Source of the DNA: Acidobacteriota bacterium
Lineage (GTDB): Bacteria > Acidobacteriota > Terriglobia > Terriglobales > Acidobacteriaceae
Reading direction: 5' to 3'
NCBI GenBank assembly: GCA_021780315.1
Contig: JAJXYY010000018.1
Coordinates: 124,001-188,000 of the forward strand
Length of the DNA stretch: 64,000 nt
The position numbers and the translations under genes were made by a program. This document shows positions 29,890 through 38,129 of the stretch, in pieces. The first letter of the stretch is position 1; the number at the start of each line of letters is the position of its first letter. The notes beneath the pieces are model-generated. The model made no database searches. It saw nothing but the letters and a program-made list of their open reading frames with translations, and had not been told where the DNA came from.

Positions 29890-30036
29890 GCCCGGGTGCC
29901 CCATACATACCGCAGCCTCATCGCGGGATGTGTGGGAAGGTAAACCGTCAATCTAGCCGCTGTTGTCGTTGTCTGTTTTTATTAGTTGTCATCCTTCGCG
30001 CAGTGGAGGACCTGCTGTTGTCTTTGCCCTTACTCT
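29890..30036 (+). repeat. Intergenic direct repeat copy 1 (two hairpin modules), upstream of the Nramp gene
   Basis: GCCCGGGTGCCCCATACATACCGCAGCCTCATCGCGGGATGTGTGGGAAGGTAAACCG...TTAGTTGTCATCCTTCGCGCAGTGGAGGACCTG; near-identical copy at 31489. Confidence 0.9.
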
Positions 30037-30210
30037 TTCCCCGCCCCCCCACCCCACCTGTTCACCCTCTCGCTACTCCCCCCATATCCTTCCCCAATTC
30101 ACAGGCCGCTGCCCCCATCTGCGCTAACCTGATACAGGTACAGATAAGCTAAAGGCTTGGCACTCGCAGGGAACTCCCTCGTCGGCCGACACCCAGCGGA
30201 GGAGCAGGCA

Positions 30211-31461
30211 ATGACGTCGTGGCGCAACTGGAGAACTCGGCTGATGATCTTCTTCGCCGTCTTCGGTCCCGGATTCATCACCGCCAACGTCGACAACGAC
30301 TCCGGAGGCATCCTCACCTACTCCCAGGCCGGAGCCCAGTACGGATACACCCTGCTCTGGACCATGATCCCCATCACCCTCGCCCTCATCGTCGTTCAGG
30401 AGATGTGCGCGCGCATGGGTGCCGTCACCGGAAAAGGTCTCAGCGACCTCATCCGCGAAGAGTTCGGCCTGCGCATCACCTTTGTCGTCATGATCCTGCT
30501 CGTCATCGTCAACTTCGGCAACGTCGTCGCCGAGTTCTCAGGCATCGCCGGCAGCATGCAGCTCTTCCACATCAGTAAATATCTCAGCGTCCCCGTCTGC
30601 GCCTTCCTCGTCTGGTTCCTCGTCGTCAAAGGCGACTACAAAAGCGTCGAAAAGATCTTCCTCATCGCCAGCGTCTTCTACATCGCTTACATCGTCGCTG
30701 GCGTCCTCAGCGGTCCCGACTGGCACCTCGCCATCCTCCAGACCGTCAAGCTCCCCGCCCGCAGCGTCTGGAGCAACAAAACCTACATCTACATGACCAT
30801 CGGGGTCATCGGAACCACCATCGCCCCGTGGATGCAGTTCTACCTCCAGTCCTCCATCGTCGAGAAGGGAATTGGCGTCCGCCAGTACAAAGCCTCCCGC
30901 CTCGACGTCATCGTCGGCTCCATCTTCACCGACGTCGTCGCCTGGTTCATCATCGTCGCCTGCGCCGCCACCCTCTACGTCCACGGCATCCGCAACATCG
31001 CCGACCCCTCCGACGCCGCCGAAGCCATGAAGCCCCTCGCCGGCCAGTACGCCTTCATCCTCTTCGCCGCCGGCCTCTTCAACGCCTCCCTCTTCGCCGC
31101 CTCCATCCTCCCCCTCACCACCGCCTACACCGTCTGCGAGGGCCTCGGCTTCGAGAGCGGCGTCGACAAGCACTTCAACGAAGCCCCTTTCTTCTACTGG
31201 CTATACACCCTGCTCATCGCCCTCGGAGCCGGTGTCGTCCTCACCCCCAACTTCCCCCTCGTCAAAGTCATCATCCTCTCCCAGGTCCTCAACGGTGTCC
31301 TCCTCCCCATCATCCTCATCTTCATGCTCAAGCTCATCAACAAGCACGAGCTCATGGGCAAGTACACCAACACCCTCTGGTTCAACATCGTCTCCTGGAT
31401 CACCGCCATCATCGTCATCGCACTCTCCCTCATGCTCGTCTGGAACACCCTCCACACCTAG
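30211..31461 (+). CDS. Nramp family divalent metal (Mn2+/Fe2+) transporter
   Basis: FFAVFGPGFITANVDNDSGGILTYSQAGAQYGYTLLWTMIPITLALIVVQEMCARMGAVTGKGLSDLIREEFG; Nramp TM1 (here DNDSGG) and TM3 region; ATG at 30211 preceded by GGAGGAGCAGG. Confidence 0.88.
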   Translation: MTSWRNWRTRLMIFFAVFGPGFITANVDNDSGGILTYSQAGAQYGYTLLWTMIPITLALIVVQEMCARMGAVTGKGLSDLIREEFGLRITFVVMILLVIVNFGNVVAEFSGIAGSMQLFHISKYLSVPVCAFLVWFLVVKGDYKSVEKIFLIASVFYIAYIVAGVLSGPDWHLAILQTVKLPARSVWSNKTYIYMTIGVIGTTIAPWMQFYLQSSIVEKGIGVRQYKASRLDVIVGSIFTDVVAWFIIVACAATLYVHGIRNIADPSDAAEAMKPLAGQYAFILFAAGLFNASLFAASILPLTTAYTVCEGLGFESGVDKHFNEAPFFYWLYTLLIALGAGVVLTPNFPLVKVIILSQVLNGVLLPIILIFMLKLINKHELMGKYTNTLWFNIVSWITAIIVIALSLMLVWNTLHT

Positions 31462-31488
31462 CCCCAACCCCAAATCCACCACTCAAAG

Positions 31489-31630
31489 CCCGGGTGCCCC
31501 ATACATACCGCAGCCTCATCGCGGGATGTGTGGGAATGTAAACCGCCAACCTAGCCGCCGCTGCCTGTTTTTTAGTTGTCATCCTTCGCGAAGCGGAGGA
31601 TCTGATTTTGTCCTTGCCGTTGCCTGCCCT
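31489..31630 (+). repeat. Intergenic direct repeat copy 2, downstream of the Nramp gene
   Basis: Same first 48 nt as copy 1 apart from one G/T change, then the diverged GTCATCCTTCGCGAAGCGGAGGATCTG module. Confidence 0.9.
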
Positions 31631-31642
31631 TGCCGTTGCCCT

Positions 31643-31678
31643 TACCTTCTTAAGGTAGGCGAGGGCTTCAGCCCTCGC
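31643..31678 (+). repeat. Two adjacent short hairpins (TACCTT-CTT-AAGGTA and GCGAGGGC-TTCA-GCCCTCGC), REP-like
   Basis: Perfect 6-bp stem at 31643-31657 and perfect 8-bp stem with TTCA loop at 31659-31678, in the same intergenic region as copy 2. Confidence 0.7.
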
Positions 31679-31790
31679 ATCCAACACCCCACCACGCCTC
31701 TTCCACTCTGCCGAAGGCATTCGTGCAGGCGAAGCCGAAACGAAAATATATCGCCTTTGCCGTTGCCTGTTTTTACCCCACCCCAAACCC

Positions 31791-32357
31791 CTAAAGCAAC
31801 TTGCCTTCCGACAAATCCCGAATCAGCCCCAGATCCGCCGCCAGAAAGTCATACTCCGGCAATGTCCCCAACGGAGCCCATCGCATCTCGTTGAAGATCC
31901 GGTTCTCCAGCTCCCCATCAAATCGGTCCACCACAAAAAACTGTAGGTCGATCGTCCCGCCATTCCGGTACTTGTGCCGAATATGCGCGATCCGCCGCCC
32001 AATCACCGCCGATATCCCCAGCTCTTCGTTCAGTTCGCGTGCCAGCGCATCTTCCGAAGTCTCCCCCAGCTCAATCTTTCCCCCGGGAAACTCCCACTTC
32101 AAGCTCATCGGCTGGTCCGGACGCCGCTGACAGATCAGCACCTCCGTCACTCCCTCTGCGCCCACGCGCAGAATCAGAGCCGCCACCACCAACCGCACCG
32201 GCTTGGCTTCGAGCGTCTCTGTATATCCATCCAGCTTGCGTATAGGCTCTTTCACCGTCTCTAGTTTAGACGGTAAACGCCGTGCAAAAGCTTCACCATT
32301 CGTTACTTGGAAGAAATACCCCGAGGCGCAACCGACGCTGGCCAATACACCGGCCAA
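31791..32357 (-). CDS. Nudix hydrolase (MutT-like); N-terminal start uncertain
   Basis: Nudix box GGKIELGETSEDALARELNEELGI; VLICQRRPDQPMSLKWEFPGG. Confidence 0.85.
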   Translation of the reverse strand: MAGVLASVGCASGYFFQVTNGEAFARRLPSKLETVKEPIRKLDGYTETLEAKPVRLVVAALILRVGAEGVTEVLICQRRPDQPMSLKWEFPGGKIELGETSEDALARELNEELGISAVIGRRIAHIRHKYRNGGTIDLQFFVVDRFDGELENRIFNEMRWAPLGTLPEYDFLAADLGLIRDLSEGKLL

Positions 32358-33112
32358 CCCTCCGCCGCACTCCGCGCTATCAGCTCCGCCGAAGGGTTCA
32401 CCGGAAACGCCCGCCGCGCTATCCCCAGCATCGCCGCATCATGCACCGAATTCCCAAACACCGCGTCCGGAGCTACAATCCCCACCCGTGCCAGCGAAGC
32501 CACTTTGCCCTCATCCGTCGGCACATCCAGCAGCTTCTCCGTCACCACCCCGTCCACCACCTGCACCCGCGCCGCCAGCACCCGCTCCGCCGCAATCCCA
32601 AACCGCGTCACACCCTCTTCAATCACCCAGTCGTTGGTCGAGCTCACCGCCCAAATCTCTACGCCCTTGGCCTTCAACTCCCCCACCAGTTCCAGCATCT
32701 CCGGAAAGATATTCTTCTCAATCTGGCTCGCAAAAAACTCCCGCGCCGCCCTCCGCATCTCCTCCTCGCGCAGCCCGTGGTACATCTGCACCATCTCCCC
32801 GCAGATCGTCAGCTCCGAAACCTCACCCCGCCTATACCCGCGATACCGCGCATCGATCCAGTCCGTTGTCTCCCGCGACACCAGCCCCGTATCGATCGAC
32901 CACTTCATAAACGTCGATCCCGCATCCCCCGACCACAACGTCCCATCGCAATCGAACACCGCCACCACCGGCTCCAACCCACGCACCGCCCCATGAAACT
33001 CCGCCGTACTCAAGCTCTCAGCCAAAACCTTCTCCACCATCACTCTCAACTCTTCCGCGCGGCCTTCCCGCACTCCGAAATATCGCAATCCTAATCTCTC
33101 TATCTTACCCAA
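32303..33112 (-). CDS. HAD-superfamily hydrolase (phosphoserine phosphatase-like)
   Basis: VVAVFDCDGTLWSGDAG; AVSSTNDWVIEEGV; FGNSVHDAAML. Confidence 0.82.
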   Translation of the reverse strand: MGKIERLGLRYFGVREGRAEELRVMVEKVLAESLSTAEFHGAVRGLEPVVAVFDCDGTLWSGDAGSTFMKWSIDTGLVSRETTDWIDARYRGYRRGEVSELTICGEMVQMYHGLREEEMRRAAREFFASQIEKNIFPEMLELVGELKAKGVEIWAVSSTNDWVIEEGVTRFGIAAERVLAARVQVVDGVVTEKLLDVPTDEGKVASLARVGIVAPDAVFGNSVHDAAMLGIARRAFPVNPSAELIARSAAEGWPVYWPASVAPRGISSK

Positions 33113-33144
33113 CCAACATTACAAATCAGTTGATTTTCCCCACC

Positions 33145-33780
33145 CTAAATCGGCTTGATCCCCTCCACCACACTCACCCCACTCGGCACCACAAACACAA
33201 AGTCCCCATCCTTCACCGGCACATTCTCCTTCATCTCCGAGAACGTAAACTCCGTCACCGCCCCATCCACCTCTTCCAGCTTCATCCGCTCAATCGCCCC
33301 CGCCGCCGACACTCCCAGCGTCAACAGCTTCACCCGCTCCCCCATCCCCTTCGGCACACCGCTAATCCGGAACCCGCCGCCCTCAGGCGCCACCGCAATC
33401 CCGTCCAGCTCTTTCTTCAACTGCGTATGCCCCAGCAGAAACCGCAGTGGCGACCGCAGATCATCCAGTTCCTTCGCCGGAACCCGCTGCACCTGCGCAT
33501 CCCCCGGCGTATAGAACCACGCATACTTCCCATCCAGCACAAACACCTTACCCACCGGCTCCGCGTAGCTCCACCGCATCCGCCCCGGCTTCTTCAGCAG
33601 CAGCGTGCCTTCTTCCGAGCGGTCCATCCCCATCCCGCTGTAGCGCTCCACATAGTGCGTCCGCAGCGAGTTCAGATGGTTGTAGTGGTCATCCACCTTG
33701 CGGATGATCGCCGCATCATCCTGCGCCAGCAACGTCGCAGCCCAACCCAGCACCGCAAGCAGAACAAGCCGCTTGATCAT
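33145..33780 (-). CDS. Outer-membrane lipoprotein carrier LolA-like protein
   Basis: Signal peptide; EEGTLLLKKPGRMRWSYAEPVGKVFVLDGKYAWFYTPGDAQVQR. Confidence 0.85.
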   Translation of the reverse strand: MIKRLVLLAVLGWAATLLAQDDAAIIRKVDDHYNHLNSLRTHYVERYSGMGMDRSEEGTLLLKKPGRMRWSYAEPVGKVFVLDGKYAWFYTPGDAQVQRVPAKELDDLRSPLRFLLGHTQLKKELDGIAVAPEGGGFRISGVPKGMGERVKLLTLGVSAAGAIERMKLEEVDGAVTEFTFSEMKENVPVKDGDFVFVVPSGVSVVEGIKPI

Positions 33781-34310
33781 TACTGCATCGCTACCGTGCA
33801 GTTCGTACCGCCGGTCGGGTCTTTGCGGATGATGTTATTCTCATCCGAGCAGTAGCCGTTATCTCCAGTTTTACCAATCGCCTGTGGTACTGCGGTCACT
33901 TGAAATGTGGTGTACATATCCTGATTGTTCACCGTGACTTTGTTGCAGTTCGTAATCGCGAACGTGTAGCCAGCCTTCTGCCCCGCCGCCAGACCCGGGT
34001 CGATTAGTTGTGCTGCCTGCGCAGATGGGGGACCTGATTTCGGGTCTCCGCCTAGCTGGGCGATATTGCAGGCAAATCCATTTGCCGGATAGGCCGCGTT
34101 GAAAGAAAGTTCCGCTGCTGCAATCGTGCGGACAGACTGCACTGCTGACGTTTCGTTCGTTGTCTTGCGTAACTTCAGCAACTGTGGAACCGCAAGAGTC
34201 ATCAGAATAAGCATCACGGACATTACGATCAGCAGTTCGATCAGCGTGAATCCTGCTTCGCGCTCCTGCTCAATCAGATCCAGTTCAAGGTTACGTATTG
34301 TCGTCATCAT
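33780..34310 (-). CDS. Type IV pilin / pseudopilin-like protein with long leader
   Basis: Prepilin cleavage signature EREAGFTLIELLIVMSVMLILMTLAVPQLLKLRK; start MMTTIRNLE at 34310. Confidence 0.85.
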   Translation of the reverse strand: MMTTIRNLELDLIEQEREAGFTLIELLIVMSVMLILMTLAVPQLLKLRKTTNETSAVQSVRTIAAAELSFNAAYPANGFACNIAQLGGDPKSGPPSAQAAQLIDPGLAAGQKAGYTFAITNCNKVTVNNQDMYTTFQVTAVPQAIGKTGDNGYCSDENNIIRKDPTGGTNCTVAMQ

Positions 34311-34398
34311 TCCTCGGTTGTCCGGTCTCTGCGACCCTCTAAAATATAGTTGTAACTCTCGACCAAACTCTATCAGCACACCCACCCACTCAGCCACT

Positions 34399-35715
34399 TC
34401 AGCAAGCCAGATGCTCCTGCTCAATCTTCATCGTCCCCAGGTTACCCAGCAGCGTCAGCGCCATCACCTCAGGCCGAAACAGCTCCTGCGCCAGCCTCTG
34501 AATGTCCGCCGGCGTTACGGCCTCAATCTCCTGCGTAATCTCTTCCACCCCAAAGAACCGCCCAAAATACATCTGCTGCCGCGCCAGATTCGCCATCCGG
34601 CTGCCCGAGCTCTCCAGCCCAATCACAATATTGCTCTTCAACTGGTCCTTGGCGCGCTTCAGCTCCCCTTCGCTGACCGCCTCTTCTTTCAGACGCCGAA
34701 ACTCCTGCATCGTAAGCTCCAGCACCTTCTCCGTCTTGTCCACCGCCGTCCCCGCATACACGCACAGCGACCCGGTATCCCGGAACGGGCTCATCTCCGA
34801 GTAGATCGAATACGCCAGCCCCCGGTCTTCCCGGATCGACTGGAACAGCCGCGAACTCATCCCCCCGCCCAGCATCGAGTTCAGCAGATACACCCCATAC
34901 CGGCTTGCATCCGCCACCGCCGGAGCCGGAACCCCCAGGCACAACTGCACCTGCTCCAGGCTCTTCTTCCGCTTCAGCGTTATGTGCGGCGAAGCCACCG
35001 GTGCCGCCACCTTCCCCACCACCCCATCCCCACTCCCCATCAGCGACTCAAAGTGCCGCTCCACCTGCCCCACAAACTCGTCATGCTCCAGGTTCCCCGC
35101 CGCGGAAAACACCATGTTCTGCGGCGTAAACCGGCTCGTATAAAAATCAAACACCGTCCGCTGGTCAAAACTCCCCACCGTCTTCGCCGTCCCCAGAATC
35201 GGCCGCCCCAGCGCATCGTCCTTCCAGAAGTTCTGCGTAAACAGCTCATGCACCAGGTAATCCGGGTTGTCCTCGTCCATCTTGATCTCTTCCAAGATCA
35301 CGCCCTGCTCTCGCGCAATATCCTCCGGCGTAAACGTAGGCCGCAACACCAGGTCCGCCAGCAGATCCAGCCCTGTGGGCACGTTCTCATCCAGCACCTT
35401 GATGTTGAAACAAACCATCTCCTTGCCCGTAAACGCGTCCAGATTCCCACCAATCGTGTCCACCTCCCGCGCAAACTCCTGCGCCGTACGCGAGGTCGTC
35501 CCCTTGAACACCATGTGCTCCACAAAGTGCGAGATCCCGTTCAACTCCGCCGCCTCATCCCGCGACCCCGTCCCCACCCACGCACCCATGGACACGCTCC
35601 GCACATGCGGCATCGTCTCGGTCAGCACCAGCAAACCATTCGCCAGCGTCGTCTTGCGTATATTCCGCGGCGCACTGCTGGCCGTACGTATCTCTTCAGT
35701 CAAAATTGCGGGCAT
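34399..35715 (-). CDS. M16 family zinc peptidase (processing protease-like)
   Basis: HxxEH in GISHFVEHMVFKGTTSRTAQEFAREVDTIGGNLDAFTGKE. Confidence 0.92.
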   Translation of the reverse strand: MPAILTEEIRTASSAPRNIRKTTLANGLLVLTETMPHVRSVSMGAWVGTGSRDEAAELNGISHFVEHMVFKGTTSRTAQEFAREVDTIGGNLDAFTGKEMVCFNIKVLDENVPTGLDLLADLVLRPTFTPEDIAREQGVILEEIKMDEDNPDYLVHELFTQNFWKDDALGRPILGTAKTVGSFDQRTVFDFYTSRFTPQNMVFSAAGNLEHDEFVGQVERHFESLMGSGDGVVGKVAAPVASPHITLKRKKSLEQVQLCLGVPAPAVADASRYGVYLLNSMLGGGMSSRLFQSIREDRGLAYSIYSEMSPFRDTGSLCVYAGTAVDKTEKVLELTMQEFRRLKEEAVSEGELKRAKDQLKSNIVIGLESSGSRMANLARQQMYFGRFFGVEEITQEIEAVTPADIQRLAQELFRPEVMALTLLGNLGTMKIEQEHLAC

Positions 35716-35760
35716 GAATCTCCTGTACTACCCATTCTTTCACAGCCCCACCCCCCAGCC

Positions 35761-35940
35761 GGGTGCCGGGTGCCCCATGTCTCGCTGTTGAGACATGGGA
35801 ATGTAAAACGTCCGTCTGCTGGGTGCCGGGTGCCCCATGTCTCGCTGTTGAGACATGGGAATGTAAAACGCCCGTCTGCTGGGTGCCGGGTGCCCCATGT
35901 CTCGCTGTTGAGACATGGGAATGTAAAACTCCCGGGTGCC
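35761..35940 (+). repeat. 60-bp tandem repeat, nearly 3 copies, each with a perfect 10-bp stem hairpin
   Basis: GGGTGCCGGGTGCCCCATGTCTCGCTGTTGAGACATGGGAATGTAAAACGtCCGTCTGCT at 35761, 35821 and 35881; copies 1 and 2 differ at one base, copy 3 diverges in its last ~11 nt. Confidence 0.97.
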
Positions 35941-36076
35941 CCATCTTCACCGCGCTTCATCGAGGCAAGGTTGCGCATTCACAAAGCGAACCGCTCTCCT
36001 CTCCCCACCACCAATCCTCGGACGGGGGGGGACGGTAAGCCCAACCCCGCCCCTGCATCCGGCACCGAACGCCCTC

Positions 36077-37339
36077 TCAGCGCCGCGCAAACGGCTTCAA
36101 CGCAATCAGCGCCCCGCGTGCCGATCGCCCTCCCTGGAACGCTCCGCCATCTGTAACCACATACAGCGTGTCGGAGTCCTCTGGCGTCCGCCCAAATGCC
36201 GCATCCGTCGCCCCCACAATATTGTCGCGGGCGTCTGCAATCACGCTCCGGCTACCATCCGGAGCTATCCGTACCACCGTGTTGTAAGGATGCGTCGTCA
36301 CGAACAGCGATCCATCCTGTCCAATCGCAAAATCATCCCCCGGAATCCCCGTAGCAACGACGACCGGCCCGCCAAAGCGTCCATCCGCCTGCAGCACATA
36401 CCCCAACACCGTCGTCCGGTCCGAGACCGTAACCAGCATCTCCTGCCCACGGAAGTGAATACCATTCGCTCCCGGAGCCAGCGAGATCAACCGCCGCGCC
36501 TTCAACAGCGGATCCTCAATCACCCGTTCCGCTCGCCCAGTCGCAGGATCAATCCGCCAGATCACCCCCAAAGCACTATCGGCCGAGTACAACTTCCCAT
36601 CCGGACCAAAGTCCAGGCCGTTCGGCCACGCACCCCGAGGTAGACGCATCATCAACGTCGCTGCCCCCTGCGGTGTTATTCGCCAAATCCCCAACTTCGT
36701 CCCCGTTCCCGTCAAATACAGCGTCCCATCTGCCGAAATCGCAAACACCCCCGAAGTCGACCCCATCGGCAGCGTAAACACCACCCGTTCCTCCCCCGCC
36801 GGAGACCGCGCAATCACCTGCCCCTGCGCCTGGCTCTTGTCGCCAGTCGCATAGTTGTCCCCACGGTTGCAGGAGAGATACAGCGTCCCATCCGGACCCA
36901 CCCCCACACTCTCGAACCACGCCCCCGCACCGTAGGTCTTCACCGTCCGGGTAGGAACCGGAACATACACCAGCTTGTCGGCCTTCGGCAGCAACAGCAC
37001 CTTCAACCCCAAAGGCTGCAGCACGCCCATCGCCAGGCTGCCCGCCAGCAAAGTCCCCGCCACCGTCCCCAGCCGCTCCACGCCCAACCCGGACAACTTC
37101 GTCCACACCCCTGCCACCACTGCACTGTCAAGGACCGCAGCGAAAAACGTCAGGAAGGGCACCTGCGTTGCGACCAGCGTCACCACACCCCCCACTACCA
37201 TCAGCACCCCCAGCACTCGCCCGCTGGACCCAATCCATCGAACCTCAGCCAAACGCTCTGGCCGGATCACCGCAACCAGCCCCAGCGCCAGAAAGCTGAG
37301 ACCAATAACAACCTGCAAAATCATCTCCAAAGCCGTCAT
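36077..37339 (-). CDS. Membrane-anchored beta-propeller protein (SMP-30/gluconolactonase-like)
   Basis: N-terminal TM region MTALEMILQVVIGLSFLALGLVAVIRPE; propeller-type DGTLYLS, DGTLYLTGTG, GPDGKLYSADSALGVIWRIDPATG. Confidence 0.7.
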   Translation of the reverse strand: MTALEMILQVVIGLSFLALGLVAVIRPERLAEVRWIGSSGRVLGVLMVVGGVVTLVATQVPFLTFFAAVLDSAVVAGVWTKLSGLGVERLGTVAGTLLAGSLAMGVLQPLGLKVLLLPKADKLVYVPVPTRTVKTYGAGAWFESVGVGPDGTLYLSCNRGDNYATGDKSQAQGQVIARSPAGEERVVFTLPMGSTSGVFAISADGTLYLTGTGTKLGIWRITPQGAATLMMRLPRGAWPNGLDFGPDGKLYSADSALGVIWRIDPATGRAERVIEDPLLKARRLISLAPGANGIHFRGQEMLVTVSDRTTVLGYVLQADGRFGGPVVVATGIPGDDFAIGQDGSLFVTTHPYNTVVRIAPDGSRSVIADARDNIVGATDAAFGRTPEDSDTLYVVTDGGAFQGGRSARGALIALKPFARR

Positions 37340-37351
37340 AGTCAAATCTCC

Positions 37352-37423
37352 GTAGGATGCTACCGAACTCAACGCGCCCGGTAGGTTATGGATAGGTTCC
37401 TAAGTTTCACAGTAGGAAGCTAC
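37352..37423. promoter_or_regulatory. Two copies of operator-like motif GTAGGA(A/T)GCTAC between marR and the downstream gene
   Basis: GTAGGATGCTAC 37352-37363 and GTAGGAAGCTAC 37412-37423. Confidence 0.5.
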
Positions 37424-37448
37424 CGAATTAGGCATAGGTCATATCAAC

Positions 37449-37880
37449 TTACGACCCCGTCACTTCATCTAGATTCACTTCCACCCGTCTGAGATACCTT
37501 AAAAAATCACGCCGTTCATTCTCCGTGAAGCCACGGAACATCTGCGCGACCAGACTCTCCCCAGCCTTGCAAAACGCCTCCGAAGCACACAGCGAACGGG
37601 CCGCATCCGTCAGGTGAATCGTCTTCAGGCGACCATCGTTGCTCTCCGATCGCCGAACGATATGCCCATTCCGCTCCAGAACGTCCAGAATATTCGTCAG
37701 GGTCGGGGAAACAATGTTCAGCCGCCGCTGCAACTCCCGATGCTCTATCCCATCCTCGTGCATCAACAGTTGCAGCACGTCGAACTGTCCGGCCGTGAAA
37801 TGGAAAGGTTTGACCGTCTGATCCAGCGCCCGCCGCAAAGCTAACGAAGCGCGTTTCAGATCCAGGGTAGGATGAGACAT
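37449..37880 (-). CDS. MarR family transcriptional regulator
   Basis: FHFTAGQFDVLQLLMHEDGIEHRELQRRLNIVSPTLTNILDVLERNGHIVRRSESNDGRLKTIHLTDAARSL. Confidence 0.9.
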   Translation of the reverse strand: MSHPTLDLKRASLALRRALDQTVKPFHFTAGQFDVLQLLMHEDGIEHRELQRRLNIVSPTLTNILDVLERNGHIVRRSESNDGRLKTIHLTDAARSLCASEAFCKAGESLVAQMFRGFTENERRDFLRYLRRVEVNLDEVTGS

Positions 37881-37884
37881 AACC

Positions 37885-37896
37885 ATAGCTTCCTAC
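37885..37896. promoter_or_regulatory. Third operator-like motif (ATAGCTTCCTAC; reverse complement GTAGGAAGCTAT) just upstream of the marR start
   Basis: Same motif as 37352 and 37412, 5 nt upstream of the ATG at 37880 on the minus strand. Confidence 0.5.
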
Positions 37897-38129
37897 CCAA
37901 CTCTCGCGCCTGTCAAGTCCCGTCAGTCTCTCGGCCTGACTATCGAGTCACCCGTCATCCCCACCCAAAATCTCCCCCGCCGCTTGACACACCTCGTATA
38001 ATCTAAGGCAGGGAAGTAGCCGTGGGGGCATCTCCCCAGCTCGAAGAAGCCCAATGTAATCAATACTTTGCATCTAAGTCTTTTCTTTACAAGACTTTGC
38101 CGCACAAGTCCGGACCTAAGCGCAATCGA

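Noticed and set aside
30157-30210. Upstream extension of the Nramp ORF (MALAGNSLVGRHPAEEQA)
   Set aside because: A strong ribosome-binding-like GGAGGAGCAGG precedes ATG 30211, and the extension does not resemble Nramp N-termini.
35931-35980. A fourth complete hairpin element
   Set aside because: Left arm CCCATCTTCACCGC has no matching right arm; treated as a truncated copy.
35696-36038. Short ORFs with 20-aa repeats (GVLHSHVSTARHGAPGTQQT / VPGAPCLAVETWECKTPVCW)
   Set aside because: Products of the 60-bp intergenic repeat (multiple of 3, no stops); not a repeat protein.
34099-36156. 685-aa plus-strand ORF
   Set aside because: Antisense to the M16 peptidase and runs through the 60-bp tandem repeat; R/H/P-rich shadow ORF.
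37984-38002. TTGACA and TATAAT upstream of rlmN
   Set aside because: The hexamers are only 7 bp apart, so they cannot be a -35/-10 pair; TATAAT alone may be a -10, without a convincing -35.
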